This document shows, in pieces, positions 23,303 to 32,102 of a DNA stretch of 64,000 nt (within the stretch, counting starts at the first letter, position 1; each line of letters opens with the position of its first letter). A program made the position numbers and the translations under genes. Source of the stretch: Pseudomonadota bacterium (GTDB taxonomy: Bacteria > Pseudomonadota > Gammaproteobacteria > Steroidobacterales > Steroidobacteraceae); assembly GCA_023428645.1 (NCBI GenBank), contig JAEYXD010000054.1, positions 26,315 through 90,314 on the forward strand. Reading direction: 5' to 3'. The notes beneath the pieces are model-generated. The model did not search any database. It was given only the letters and a program-made list of their open reading frames with translations, and was not told the DNA's origin.

Positions 23303-24547
23303 ATGAGAGCAGATTCAGTCACCAGCGACGCCCAAGCGCTGTTCGCGAACACGATCAACGATGCGTACCCGGATGCGCGCGGCCGCTTCGGGCCGTTCGG
23401 CGGCCGCTATGTGCCGGAAACCCTCGTGCCGGCGCTCGATCGCCTGCAAGCAGGCGTCGATCGCTATCTGCGCGATGCCGATTTCCTGGCGGAGTTTCAT
23501 GCGGAGCTGACGAGCTGGATCGGCCGCCCGACGCCGCTCACGCACGCGCGCGGCTTGTCGAAGCTGTGGAACGCGGACGTGTGGCTGAAGCGCGAGGACC
23601 TCGCGCACACCGGCGCGCACAAGATCAACAACTCGATCGGACAGGTCTTGCTCGCGAAGAAGCTCGGCGCACAGCGTGTGATCGCGGAAACGGGCGCGGG
23701 CCAGCACGGCGTCGCGTCGGCGGCTGCATGCGCGCGGCTCGGCATGCCCTGCACGGTCTACATGGGCTCGGTCGACATGGAGCGGCAGGCGCCGAATGTC
23801 GGGCGCATGAAACTGCTCGGCGCGACGGTCGTGCCGGTCACGAGCGGGGATCAGACGTTGCGCGCCGCGGTCGACGAGGCGCTGCGTGATTGGGTGTCCG
23901 ATCCGAACGGCACGTATTACTGCCTGGGGTCCGCCATCGGTCCGCATCCGTACCCGTACATCGTGCGCGAGCTGCAGTCCGTGATCGGTCGCGAGGCGCG
24001 CGAACAGATCCTCGCGGCGACGGGCAAGCTGCCGGACATCGCGGTCGCGTGCGTCGGCGGCGGCTCGAATGCGATCGGCTTGTTCTATCCGTTCGTGAAG
24101 GACACGGACGTGCAGATGCTCGGCCTCGAGGCGGGCGGCACCGGCAGCGGCCTGGGACAGAACGCGGCGTCGCTCGCGTACGGTACGCCGGGCGTGCTGC
24201 AGGGCACGTATTCGCTGCTGCTCCAGGACGAGAACGGCCAGATTCAAGAGACGCATTCGGTGTCTGCCGGCCTCGACTACCCAGGCGTCGGTCCCGAGCA
24301 TGCGTTGCTGCACACGATCGGCCGCGTGAAATACGAGGCGGTCACCGATGACGAGGCGCTCGCGGCGCTGGCCGAATGCTGTGCGGCCGAAGGCATTCTG
24401 CCGGCGATCGAGTCATCGCACGCGCTCGCCGGCGCGAAGCGCTGGGCGCAGGCGAATCCTGGCCAGCGAATCTTGATCGGGCTTTCCGGTCGCGGCGACA
24501 AAGACATGCCGACGCTGCAGAGAACGATTCTGAAGGGGAAGATCTGA
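23303..24547 (+). CDS. trpB: Tryptophan synthase beta chain
   Basis: This 414-residue PLP enzyme condenses indole with serine. The PLP lysine is K107 in AHTGAHKINNSIGQ. The phosphate loop is CVGGGSNAIGLF and the ETGAGQHGVA loop is intact. The ATG at 23303 has GGAG 7 nt upstream. An in-frame TTG overlapping the trpF stop at 23255 is a less likely start. The stop codon shares one base with the trpA ATG (TGATG), coupling the alpha and beta subunits. Confidence 0.96.
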   Translation: MRADSVTSDAQALFANTINDAYPDARGRFGPFGGRYVPETLVPALDRLQAGVDRYLRDADFLAEFHAELTSWIGRPTPLTHARGLSKLWNADVWLKREDLAHTGAHKINNSIGQVLLAKKLGAQRVIAETGAGQHGVASAAACARLGMPCTVYMGSVDMERQAPNVGRMKLLGATVVPVTSGDQTLRAAVDEALRDWVSDPNGTYYCLGSAIGPHPYPYIVRELQSVIGREAREQILAATGKLPDIAVACVGGGSNAIGLFYPFVKDTDVQMLGLEAGGTGSGLGQNAASLAYGTPGVLQGTYSLLLQDENGQIQETHSVSAGLDYPGVGPEHALLHTIGRVKYEAVTDDEALAALAECCAAEGILPAIESSHALAGAKRWAQANPGQRILIGLSGRGDKDMPTLQRTILKGKI

Positions 24548-25317
24548 TGGCCGCGAGCGATTCGATCAGTCAAGCCATTCGCAACGCGGCCGCGCAGGGC
24601 CGTCCCGCCATCATTGGCTGGGTGACTGCCGGGTTTCCGACCAAAGAGTCGTTTCGCGACCTGTTGTACCGCGTGGGCGCAGCGTCCGACGTCGTCGAGA
24701 TCGGCGTGGCGTTCAGCGATCCGATGGCGGACGGCGCGACGATCCAACGGGCGAGCCGTGTCGCGCTCGACAACGGCGTCTGCCTGCGCTGGATCCTCGA
24801 TGAGTTGTCCCGCCCAGGTCCCAGGCCCGCGGCCCCCTTGGTTCTGATGAGCTACTTGAACCCGCTGCTCGCGTTCGGGCTCGACAAGCTGCCGAAGGCG
24901 GCGGCCGAGGCCGGCGTCGCCGGGTTCATCATTCCCGATCTGCCGTTCGAGGAATGCGCCGATATGCGGCGGGCGCTCGAAGCGCACGGCCTCGCGCTCG
25001 TGCAGCTCGTAACGCCTGTCACTCCGGACGCGCGCTTGAAAATGCTGAGCGAAGCGACTGGCGGCTTCGTGTACGCCGTGACGATGACGGGAACGACCGG
25101 AAAGAACGTCGCGCTTCCCCAAGAAACGCTCGACTACTTTGCGCGCGTGAAGGCGGTGTCGCCGCATCCGGTGTGTGCCGGTTTCGGCATTCGCTCCGTC
25201 GAGCAAGTCAAACGACTCGCGCCGTACGTCGATGGCGTCGTCGTCGCCTCGGCGCTCGTGGAAATGCTCGAGCGCGGCGAAGACCCAGCGGTGTTTCTGC
25301 AGTCCCTGCGCGGTTGA
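24547..25317 (+). CDS. trpA: Tryptophan synthase alpha chain
   Basis: This 256-residue TIM barrel cleaves indole-3-glycerol phosphate and channels indole to TrpB. The catalytic residues are E51 (VEIGV) and D62 (SDPMADG). The usual GVPFSDP reads GVAFSDP and the usual DGPTIQ reads DGATIQ here; both Pro-to-Ala changes lie next to the catalytic Asp but leave it intact. The start overlaps the trpB stop by one base. A hairpin CTCTCTCC-N5-GGAGGGAG just after the stop (25323-25343) lacks a U-run. Confidence 0.94.
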   Translation: MAASDSISQAIRNAAAQGRPAIIGWVTAGFPTKESFRDLLYRVGAASDVVEIGVAFSDPMADGATIQRASRVALDNGVCLRWILDELSRPGPRPAAPLVLMSYLNPLLAFGLDKLPKAAAEAGVAGFIIPDLPFEECADMRRALEAHGLALVQLVTPVTPDARLKMLSEATGGFVYAVTMTGTTGKNVALPQETLDYFARVKAVSPHPVCAGFGIRSVEQVKRLAPYVDGVVVASALVEMLERGEDPAVFLQSLRG

Positions 25318-25429
25318 GGCCGCTCTCTCCCAGGTGGAGGGAGCCGGAACAAAAGCGCATTCGGAATCTTTTGAACTTGAGCCGCTCGCAGCATGCACGA
25401 GCTGCATTGCCGAGGAGCTTCAAGGGGCG

Positions 25430-25786
25430 ATGGCCGAAAAGATTTCAGGGTACTGGTTGCGCAGTCTGTTCGGTGCGAAGCGGGCGAAGTCCTCGCCCGT
25501 GACGAGCAACCCAACGAGTGCTGAGCCGTTTCATGCGGTTTCCATCCTGCCGGGTGAGCACGCATGCGCGGCCGCCTTTCGTGCGACGGGCCAACGCTTT
25601 CTCTCACGCGAGGCGCCGAAGCTGCCGCTGCCGACGTGCGATGCCTTCGATTGCACGTGTAGGTTCACTCACCACAAAGATCGCCGAGCCGGTCCGCGCC
25701 GACGCAATGATTTTGGGCTGATGTCGAGTCCGCACGTCGGGCCGAATCGCCGCCATAAGATCGGTCGCCGCGCGACCGATACATAG
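25430..25786 (+). CDS. Small conserved Cys/Arg-rich hypothetical protein
   Basis: This 118-residue protein has a strong AGGAG ribosome site shortly upstream. The N-terminus is MAEKISGYWLRSLFGAKRAK. The core resembles a small family in proteobacteria, with AVSILPGEHACAAAF, a FLSREAPKLPLPTC block, a cysteine cluster (CDAFDCTCRF) and HHKDRRAGPRRR. The tail ends in a second basic block, NRRHKIGRRATDT. The Cys spacing suggests metal binding, but no function is known to me. The last 122 bp overlap, in antisense, the 3' end of the GGDEF-EAL gene. Confidence 0.65.
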   Translation: MAEKISGYWLRSLFGAKRAKSSPVTSNPTSAEPFHAVSILPGEHACAAAFRATGQRFLSREAPKLPLPTCDAFDCTCRFTHHKDRRAGPRRRNDFGLMSSPHVGPNRRHKIGRRATDT

Positions 25787-27257
25787 CCTTCTCCGGCACG
25801 AAGGCGGCCAAGCGGCTCTGCGTGCGCAGCAGATCCGCTTCGGTCAGCTCCGGCGACTCTCCGCGCAAGCGCGCGAGCAGCGTGACGAATTGCTCGGGCG
25901 GCACCGCCGGGCTGCACAGGAAGCCTTGATACTGATCGCAGCCGAGCTCGCGCAGGAAGTCCAGCTGTGGCGCGTGCTCCACGCCTTCCGCGACGACGCG
26001 CAAGCGCAAGCTGTGCGCGAGCGAAATGATCGCGCGCACGATCGCGGCGTCATCGGCATTCGTCATCACGTCGCGGATGAAGCTGCGATCGATCTTCAGC
26101 TTGTCGAGCGGAAATCGCCGCAGATGACTCAAGCTCGAATAGCCGGTGCCGAAGTCGTCGATCGAGATGAGCACGCCCATCGCGCTCAACGACTGCAGCG
26201 TCTCCGCGGAGGCTTCCGCGTTCGCCATCAGCGCGCTTTCGGTGAGCTCCAGCTCCAGATAGCCTGGCGCGAGCTGTGCGTTCGTCAATGCGCTGCGCAC
26301 GACCGACGCGAGATCGGCATCGTGAAACTGCTGCGCCGACAGATTCACCGCGATGCGTATCGGGGTGACGCCGCGATCGAGCCATTCGCGCATCTGTCTG
26401 CACGCCTCGCGCAGCACCCACTCACCGATCGGCAGGATCAGGCCCGTCTCTTCCGCGAGCGGGATGAACACGTTCGGCGGCACCATGCCGCGCGTCGGAT
26501 GGCACCACCGGATCAAGGCTTCGGCGCTGCGCACGCGGCCCGTCGCGATGTCGACCTTCGGTTGGAAATACAGCTGCAGTTGGCGGCGATCGAGCGCGGC
26601 GCGCAGCTCGTTCTCGAGCGCGATCCGATCGTCGTCCAGGTGGCTCATTTCGGCCGCATAGAAGCGATACATGCCGCGTGCGGACCTTTTCGCATAGCGC
26701 ATCGCGGAGTTCGCGCGGCTCAGCAGCCGGACGAACGAGTCGCCGTCGAGCGGATACATGCTGATGCCGATGCTCACCGACGGCAGCACGTCGACCACGC
26801 CGGCCTGGAACGGCTGTTGCAGCGCGCTGATCATCTTCGCAGCGATCGCTTCGGCATCGCGGGCGCTCTGCAGATCTTTCGCGAGCACCGTGAACTCGTC
26901 ACCGGCGAGGCGCGCCAGTGCGTCGTTGCGGCGCAGGACCGTGCGCAGCCGCCGCGACACTTCCAGCAACAGCTCGTCGCCGATGTGGTGCCCGAGAGAA
27001 TCGTTGATCGGTTTCAGGCGATCGACGTTCACGACGAACAGCGCGAGCTGCGCAGAGCGTTGCTGCGCGTCACTGAGTGCTTGGTGCGCTTCCTCGGCGA
27101 GCGCGACGCGATCCGGCAATCCCGTCAAGGCGTCGACGTGCCGCAGGTCCGCTGACTTGCGAGCGCTCCGGCCGACGGCGAAGCGCAGCATGGCGTACGC
27201 AAAGGCCGCGAATGCGCATGAGCCGATGACAATCCAGGTCGAGTTCGTGACTGGCAT
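25665..27257 (-). CDS. GGDEF-EAL cyclic-di-GMP protein
   Basis: This 530-residue protein has one N-terminal membrane helix (IVIGSCAFAAFAYAMLRF). The GGDEF domain (about 40-200) has VDALTGLPDR and a slightly degenerate signature, RLAGDEFTVLA, with Ala in place of the first Gly. The EAL domain (about 215-465) is intact: SAEALIRW, NLSAQQF, ELTESALM, IDDFGTGYSSL, KIDRSFI, VAEGVE and YQGFL. It probably degrades c-di-GMP, with cyclase activity uncertain. The C-terminal 40 residues are Arg/Ser-rich, unlike the family, and overlap the gene on the plus strand. Confidence 0.9.
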   Translation of the reverse strand: MPVTNSTWIVIGSCAFAAFAYAMLRFAVGRSARKSADLRHVDALTGLPDRVALAEEAHQALSDAQQRSAQLALFVVNVDRLKPINDSLGHHIGDELLLEVSRRLRTVLRRNDALARLAGDEFTVLAKDLQSARDAEAIAAKMISALQQPFQAGVVDVLPSVSIGISMYPLDGDSFVRLLSRANSAMRYAKRSARGMYRFYAAEMSHLDDDRIALENELRAALDRRQLQLYFQPKVDIATGRVRSAEALIRWCHPTRGMVPPNVFIPLAEETGLILPIGEWVLREACRQMREWLDRGVTPIRIAVNLSAQQFHDADLASVVRSALTNAQLAPGYLELELTESALMANAEASAETLQSLSAMGVLISIDDFGTGYSSLSHLRRFPLDKLKIDRSFIRDVMTNADDAAIVRAIISLAHSLRLRVVAEGVEHAPQLDFLRELGCDQYQGFLCSPAVPPEQFVTLLARLRGESPELTEADLLRTQSRLAAFVPEKAMYRSRGDRSYGGDSARRADSTSAQNHCVGADRLGDLCGE

Positions 27258-27412
27258 GTTGTTGTCAACAGGCGAGTCGTCCTCGCATGTCGTAAAGCGG
27301 GTATCGGGCAGCGGTCACGGCGCTTGAGCCGCTTGGACGGAATATCTTGTATGCAAAATCCAGTCAGGCCCGAAGTGAGAATTCGGTCACGCAGGCCGGC
27401 TAGAATCCGGCC

Positions 27413-27955
27413 ATGCGAGCAGTGTGTGTCTTCTGCGGTTCGAAACCGGGGTTGGGTGGCGGCTACATGGAGCTGGCGCATCGTGTTGGGACGCTCATGG
27501 CGCAGCAAGGGGTGGCGATCGTTTACGGGGGCGGCCGCGTCGGCTTGATGGGGGCGCTCGCGGATGCTGCGCTCGCGGCAAACGGCCGCGTGATCGGCGT
27601 GATCCCGCAGATGCTCGTCGATCGCGAGGTGGGTCATTCCGGTTTGAGCGAGCTGCACGTCGTGCGCTCCATGGCCGAACGCAAGGAACTCATGGGATCG
27701 CTCGCCGATGCCTTTCTCACGTTGCCGGGCGGCACGGGCACGATGGACGAGTTGTTCGAGGCGTGGACCTGGACGCAGCTCGGCTTGCAGCACAAGCCCA
27801 GCGCGTTGCTGAATTTCGCCGGCTACTACGATCCGCTCGTCGCGTTTCTCGATCGCGCCGTCGAGCAAGGATTCCTGGATGCGCGCAATCGCGCCAACTT
27901 GTGGGTCGACCACGATGCCGAACGTCTCGTTACGCGACTGTGCGCATTCGTCTGA
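27413..27955 (+). CDS. LOG-family nucleotide 5'-monophosphate phosphoribohydrolase
   Basis: This 180-residue protein is a member of the LOG/YvdD family (TIGR00730). It has VCVFCGSKPG near the N-terminus, AIVYGGGRVGLMG, and the catalytic motif LPGGTGTMDELFEAWTW with the preceding SMAERK. These enzymes hydrolyse nucleoside monophosphates such as AMP or cytokinin ribotides. A TAGAAT -10-like element at 27401-27406 lies only 6 bp before the ATG and there is no ribosome site, so a leaderless message is possible. Confidence 0.92.
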   Translation: MRAVCVFCGSKPGLGGGYMELAHRVGTLMAQQGVAIVYGGGRVGLMGALADAALAANGRVIGVIPQMLVDREVGHSGLSELHVVRSMAERKELMGSLADAFLTLPGGTGTMDELFEAWTWTQLGLQHKPSALLNFAGYYDPLVAFLDRAVEQGFLDARNRANLWVDHDAERLVTRLCAFV

Positions 27956-28057
27956 CGGTCGGCGCCGCCGCCCGCCCTTGACACCGCTGTGACCAAACTG
28001 CAGCCTCTGCAGCCGCTTTTTGCACCGCCCTACGGCGGTCCCCGGAGTCGATCACAG

Positions 28058-28435
28058 ATGCTGCGCACCATGCTTCAGGCCAAGCTTCATCGCGTTCGCG
28101 TGACAGAGGCAGACCTCGAATACGAAGGCTCGTGCGGCATCGATGAAGCGCTGCTCGAAATGTCGGGCCTGCGCGAGAATCAGTACATCGAGATCTACAA
28201 CGTCGCTAACGGCGAGCGCTTCTCGACCTACATCATCAAGGCGCCGCGGGGCTCCGGTGCGATCTCGTTGAATGGCGCCGCAGCACGCAAGGCGATGGTC
28301 GGCGATCCGCTCATCATCGCGGCATACTCGCAATATACGGAGGCCGAGCTCGCGAACTACGCGCCGGTCGTCGTGCTCGTCGATGATCAGAATCGGCCGC
28401 GGTTGAAAGCAGTGCCCAGCGCGGTCGCGCGTTAG
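28058..28435 (+). CDS. panD: Aspartate 1-decarboxylase
   Basis: This 125-residue pyruvoyl enzyme makes beta-alanine for pantothenate. It starts MLRTMLQAKLHRVRVTEADL, as in E. coli PanD. The self-cleavage site is G24-S25 in YEGSCGID, with K9 and the RFSTYII strand around Y58. GAISLNGAAARKA contains the conserved Asn. An in-frame GTG at 27989 would add 23 residues that are not in the family, so the ATG at 28058 is used. No panB or panC lies nearby. Confidence 0.95.
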   Translation: MLRTMLQAKLHRVRVTEADLEYEGSCGIDEALLEMSGLRENQYIEIYNVANGERFSTYIIKAPRGSGAISLNGAAARKAMVGDPLIIAAYSQYTEAELANYAPVVVLVDDQNRPRLKAVPSAVAR

Positions 28436-28459
28436 CCCTCGTCGCCGGATTGCAACGCC

Positions 28460-29113
28460 ATGGAATTGATCAGCTGGTTCGTCGATTTCATCCTGCATCT
28501 GGACAGGCACCTGACCGATCTCGTCGCGGCCTATCACATCTGGATCTACGTCATTCTGTTCCTGATCGTGTACTGCGAGACCGGACTCGTCGTCACGCCG
28601 TTCCTGCCGGGTGATTCGCTGTTGTTCGCCGTCGGCGCGCTCGCCGCCGTCGATGCGACCGGCACGTTGAACGCGACGCTCGTGTGGGCGCTGCTGATCG
28701 TCGCCGCGATCCTCGGCAACGAGACGAATTTCCAGATCGGCCGCGCGATCGGGCCGCGCGCGTTCAGCGGCAACTTCCGTTGGCTGAAGCGCGAATACTT
28801 GCTGAAGACGCAGGCGTTCTACGAGAAGCACGGCGGCAAGACGATCGTCCTGTCGCGCTTCATTCCGATCATTCGCACGTTCGCGCCGTTCGTCGCCGGC
28901 GTGGGGCAGATGCAGCGCCGCAATTTCTCGCTCTACAACTTCGGCGGCGGCTTCGCCTGGGTCACGATCTTCATCTGGGGCGGCTACCTGTTCGGCAACG
29001 TGCCCATCATCAAGAACAATTTTGGCATCGTGACGATCGCGATCATCGTGATCTCGTTGCTGCCAGTGGTGTGGGGCTTCTTGAAGCCCGCGCCGGCCCC
29101 GTCGAATTCATGA
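28460..29113 (+). CDS. DedA-family membrane protein
   Basis: This 217-residue multi-spanning inner-membrane protein belongs to the DedA/SNARE-associated family. It has the family motif ETGLVVTPFLPGDSLLF and, later, FIPIIRTFAPFVAGVGQM with the conserved Arg and Pro. Five or so hydrophobic segments are visible, ending with IAIIVISLLPVVWGFL. DedA proteins act in undecaprenyl-phosphate or phospholipid translocation and membrane homeostasis. It follows panD by 24 bp and may be co-transcribed. Confidence 0.92.
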   Translation: MELISWFVDFILHLDRHLTDLVAAYHIWIYVILFLIVYCETGLVVTPFLPGDSLLFAVGALAAVDATGTLNATLVWALLIVAAILGNETNFQIGRAIGPRAFSGNFRWLKREYLLKTQAFYEKHGGKTIVLSRFIPIIRTFAPFVAGVGQMQRRNFSLYNFGGGFAWVTIFIWGGYLFGNVPIIKNNFGIVTIAIIVISLLPVVWGFLKPAPAPSNS

Positions 29114-29123
29114 GGCAGCGGCC

Positions 29124-29822
29124 GTGGCGACGATCACGGTCGAGCGACGCTTCAACGGACCGCCCGATACGGGCAACGGCGGCTACAGCGCGGGCTTGAT
29201 TGCGACGGCGATCGGTGCGGACGTCGCCGTCCGCCTGCAGCAGCCGATTCCCTTGGCGCGAGCGCTCACGATCGCGAAATCCGGCGACGGCACGTGGGAC
29301 GTGCGTGCGGACGACGCGGTGATCGCCACGGCGCGCGCCGTCACGATCGAAGCGTCAGCGCCGCGGTCGCCGCCGTATTCGGCGGCGCTCGCCGCATCGA
29401 GGCACTACGTCGGCTTCGACCAGCATTCCTGGCCGGGTTGTTTCGTGTGCGGGCCGCGGCGCGAGCTGCAGGACGGCCTGCGGATCTTTCCGGGTGCGAT
29501 CGAGGGTGCGGCGCTCCACGCGGCGCCGTGGATTCCGGACGCGAGCCTCGACGACGGCGCAGGACGCGTGCGGCCGGAATTCATCTGGGCCGCGCTCGAT
29601 TGTCCCGGCTATTTCGCGACCGCTCATCCGGCGCCGGCCTTGCTGGGGGAGCTCGCTGTGAACATCGAACGGTTCGCGCGCATCGACGAGCGGTGCGTCA
29701 TCGTGTCGTGGCCGATCGGCAGGGACGGTCGCAAGCATCGCGCGGGCACAGCCTTGTTCGGCGCAGACGGCGAGCGCTGCGCGATCGGCGTGGCGACGTG
29801 GATCGAGCTGAAGCCGGCATGA
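29124..29822 (+). CDS. Uncharacterised hotdog/thioesterase-like protein
   Basis: This 232-residue protein is predicted from a GTG at 29124, 10 bp after the DedA stop. It has no signal peptide. The N-terminus has RFNGPPDTGNGGYSAGL, resembling acyl-CoA thioesterase folds. The middle shows GFDQHSWPGCFVCGPRRE, and later RPEFIWAALDCPGYFA. The CxxC-like pair in CFVCGP is notable. A hydrolase acting on thioesters is a guess; the function is unknown. It may form an operon with panD and dedA. Confidence 0.75.
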   Translation: MATITVERRFNGPPDTGNGGYSAGLIATAIGADVAVRLQQPIPLARALTIAKSGDGTWDVRADDAVIATARAVTIEASAPRSPPYSAALAASRHYVGFDQHSWPGCFVCGPRRELQDGLRIFPGAIEGAALHAAPWIPDASLDDGAGRVRPEFIWAALDCPGYFATAHPAPALLGELAVNIERFARIDERCVIVSWPIGRDGRKHRAGTALFGADGERCAIGVATWIELKPA

Positions 29823-29864
29823 GCGATGGCGCCCGAGCAGGCTCGGTGTGCTTCGTCGCGCTCG

Positions 29865-31502
29865 CTATTTCCGCGCGTACCAATAGGTCATCGCACTGAC
29901 GGCCACCAGCGCCATGCCCGGCCACTGCGGATCGCGACCCAGGGCCAGCCACACGATGCCGCCGAGCAGGCCCACCGCGGCCAACAGCACGCGATCGCGC
30001 CGCCGGCCTTCCTCGCGCAACTGCGCGCGCAGCAATCCGGCACTCTTGTCTTCGATCGGGAGCGTGAGGCGATGGTCGGAGGCGCGCTGGATCGCAAGCT
30101 GCGCCAGGCTCGGCAGCTTGTGCAATGAGTCGAGCAGGATCGGGAGCTGCTCGCGAACGTCCTTCAGCGTCTCCTTGAGGCTGTAGCGCTCGCGCATCCA
30201 TTGGCGCAGCAGCGGCTGCGCCGTGTCCCACAAATCCAGATCCGGATACAGCTGGCGCCCGACGCCTTCGATCTGCAGCAACGTCTTCTGGATCAGCAGC
30301 ATCTGCGGCTGCATCTGCGCGTCGAAACGTTGTGCCGTCTCGAACAGATTGATCAGCAGATGGCCGAACGAGATCTCCTTGAGCGGCTTGTTCGCGATCG
30401 GCTCGCACACCGTACGCACGGCCGCTTCGAGCTCGTCGACGCGCACATGCGCAGGCACCCACTCGGACTCGATGAACAGCTCGGCGATGCGCCGATAGTC
30501 CCGCTCGAAGAAGGCGAGAAATTTCTCGGCCAGATAGTGCTGGTCGCGCGGCTCGAGACTGCCGACGATGCCGAAGTCGACGGCCGCATAGCGCGGGTGC
30601 TCGGGATCGTCCAGCAGCACGAAGATGTTGCCGGGGTGCATGTCCGCGTGAAAGAAATTGTGCTTGAACGCCTGCGTGAAAAAGATCTCCACGCCGTTCT
30701 CCGCCAGCCGCTTGATGTTCGCGCCGCGGCGCTGCAGCTCGGGAATGTCGTTGACGAGCACGCCGCGCACGCGCTCCATCACCATGACGTTCTTGCGGCA
30801 GAAGTCCCAATACACTTCGGGAACGTACAACAGGTGCGAGCCCGCGAAGTTGCGCTTGAGCTGCGCGGCGTTCGCCGCCTCGCGCATCAGGTCGAGCTCG
30901 TCGATGATCGTCTTTTCGTATTCGCGCACGAGCTCCGCGGGCCGCAGCCGCTCGGCCTGCGACCAGTACCGGTTCGCGAGATCGGCCAGCGTGCGCATCA
31001 CTTCGAGATCACGCTCGATCAGCTGGCGGATGCCCGGCCGCACGACCTTGACGACGACTTCCTTGCCGTTCTTCAGCGTCGCCGCGTGCACCTGCGCGAT
31101 CGTCGCGGCGGCGAGTGGCGTCTCGTCGAATTGCGCGAACGCCTCGCTCACCGGCATCCCGTACGCCTGCTCGATGATGAGCTTCGCGTCCACGCCGCTG
31201 AAAGGCGGCACGCGGTCCTGCAGCTTCTCGAGCTCATCGGCGATGTCCCGCGGCAGCAGATCGCGGCGCGTCGAGAGCATCTGGCCGAACTTCATGAAGA
31301 TCGGGCCGAGCGCCTCGAACGCGAGTCGCAGCCGCTCGCCGCGCGTCCCGGCGCGCTCGCGCTGGAACCATGTCGCGGGCGAAAGATAGAACGCGAATCG
31401 CAGGGGGCGAAACAGGTGCGTCGCGAGAATGATGTCGTCGAGCCCGTACCGAACGAGCACGCGCTGGATCTCGAGCAAGCGGGACAGAACGCGCAGCCGC
31501 AT
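29865..31502 (-). CDS. ubiB: UbiB, ABC1/ADCK-type ATPase of ubiquinone biosynthesis
   Basis: This 545-residue atypical protein-kinase-like protein has the family invariants: KxGQ-type FMKFGQMLSTR, the Ala-rich loop LAAATIAQVHAA in place of a Gly loop, VVVKVVRPGI, HADMHPGNIF and AVDFGIVGSL. Two C-terminal hydrophobic segments anchor it in the inner membrane. It is needed for ubiquinone assembly, probably by extracting lipid precursors. It follows ubiE and ubiJ by short gaps, forming a ubiE-ubiJ-ubiB operon on the minus strand. Confidence 0.95.
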   Translation of the reverse strand: MRLRVLSRLLEIQRVLVRYGLDDIILATHLFRPLRFAFYLSPATWFQRERAGTRGERLRLAFEALGPIFMKFGQMLSTRRDLLPRDIADELEKLQDRVPPFSGVDAKLIIEQAYGMPVSEAFAQFDETPLAAATIAQVHAATLKNGKEVVVKVVRPGIRQLIERDLEVMRTLADLANRYWSQAERLRPAELVREYEKTIIDELDLMREAANAAQLKRNFAGSHLLYVPEVYWDFCRKNVMVMERVRGVLVNDIPELQRRGANIKRLAENGVEIFFTQAFKHNFFHADMHPGNIFVLLDDPEHPRYAAVDFGIVGSLEPRDQHYLAEKFLAFFERDYRRIAELFIESEWVPAHVRVDELEAAVRTVCEPIANKPLKEISFGHLLINLFETAQRFDAQMQPQMLLIQKTLLQIEGVGRQLYPDLDLWDTAQPLLRQWMRERYSLKETLKDVREQLPILLDSLHKLPSLAQLAIQRASDHRLTLPIEDKSAGLLRAQLREEGRRRDRVLLAAVGLLGGIVWLALGRDPQWPGMALVAVSAMTYWYARK

Positions 31503-31510
31503 GAGGCGCC

Positions 31511-32098
31511 CTAACGCTGCTGTAAACGCGTCAGGCGCGCTTCGAGCCGCGCGACGTCGTCGCGCAGCTTGTCGACATCGGCGAAGAACTCGTCCGCTTC
31601 GGTGCGCGTCGGCAGATCGCGGCTCTCCTCGGTGAGATACTCCGCGACGTTCTGCGTGAACGTATCCAACGCGCGGCGTCCGAAGCCGAGCGCGGCGCGG
31701 GCCGCATTGCCGACCTGATGCGCGGCCATGTCGCCGATCACGCGCGAGAGCTCCTCTTCAAGATCCGGTTGCGCGGCATTCAACAGCTCACTGAACGTTT
31801 GCGCGACTTCGGCATCGCCCTGGATGTGGATCGAGCCGCCACGAATCGCCGCCTCGGGCTTCGGGCCAGTCAGCCGCATGAATGCGAGCGGTGTGCCCGA
31901 CAGCGACGCCGCGGGAGCTGCGGCTTCCTGCGTATCGATCGTCATGCGGCCGCCGTCGGAGCGAAAGAACAGGTTCAGCGGCACGCCGGTCAGATGCAGC
32001 GCGAGCACTTTGCCCTCGAGCTGCTTGCACAAGCGCTGCGCGGCGGCCGAGCCCGCGATGTTGCGATTGAGGACGGATTCGAAAGGCGCTAATCGCAT
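31511..32098 (-). CDS. ubiJ: UbiJ, SCP2-domain ubiquinone accessory factor
   Basis: This 195-residue protein has an SCP2-like lipid-binding N-terminal domain (LEGKVLALHLTGVPLNLFF, AIRGGSIHIQGDAEVAQTF). A helical C-terminal half is predicted to form a coiled coil (VDKLRDDVARLEARLTRLQ). It helps organise the soluble Ubi complex and binds isoprenoid intermediates. It lies 8 bp before ubiB and 4 bp after ubiE. Confidence 0.9.
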   Translation of the reverse strand: MRLAPFESVLNRNIAGSAAAQRLCKQLEGKVLALHLTGVPLNLFFRSDGGRMTIDTQEAAAPAASLSGTPLAFMRLTGPKPEAAIRGGSIHIQGDAEVAQTFSELLNAAQPDLEEELSRVIGDMAAHQVGNAARAALGFGRRALDTFTQNVAEYLTEESRDLPTRTEADEFFADVDKLRDDVARLEARLTRLQQR

Positions 32099-32102
32099 GA
32101 CT

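Noticed and set aside
25323..25343. Hairpin CTCTCTCC-N5-GGAGGGAG as trp operon terminator
   Set aside because: The stem is imperfect and there is no T-run; transcription may continue into the small downstream gene.
30201..31514. 437-codon plus-strand open frame
   Set aside because: It is fully antisense to ubiB, which has all invariant family motifs.
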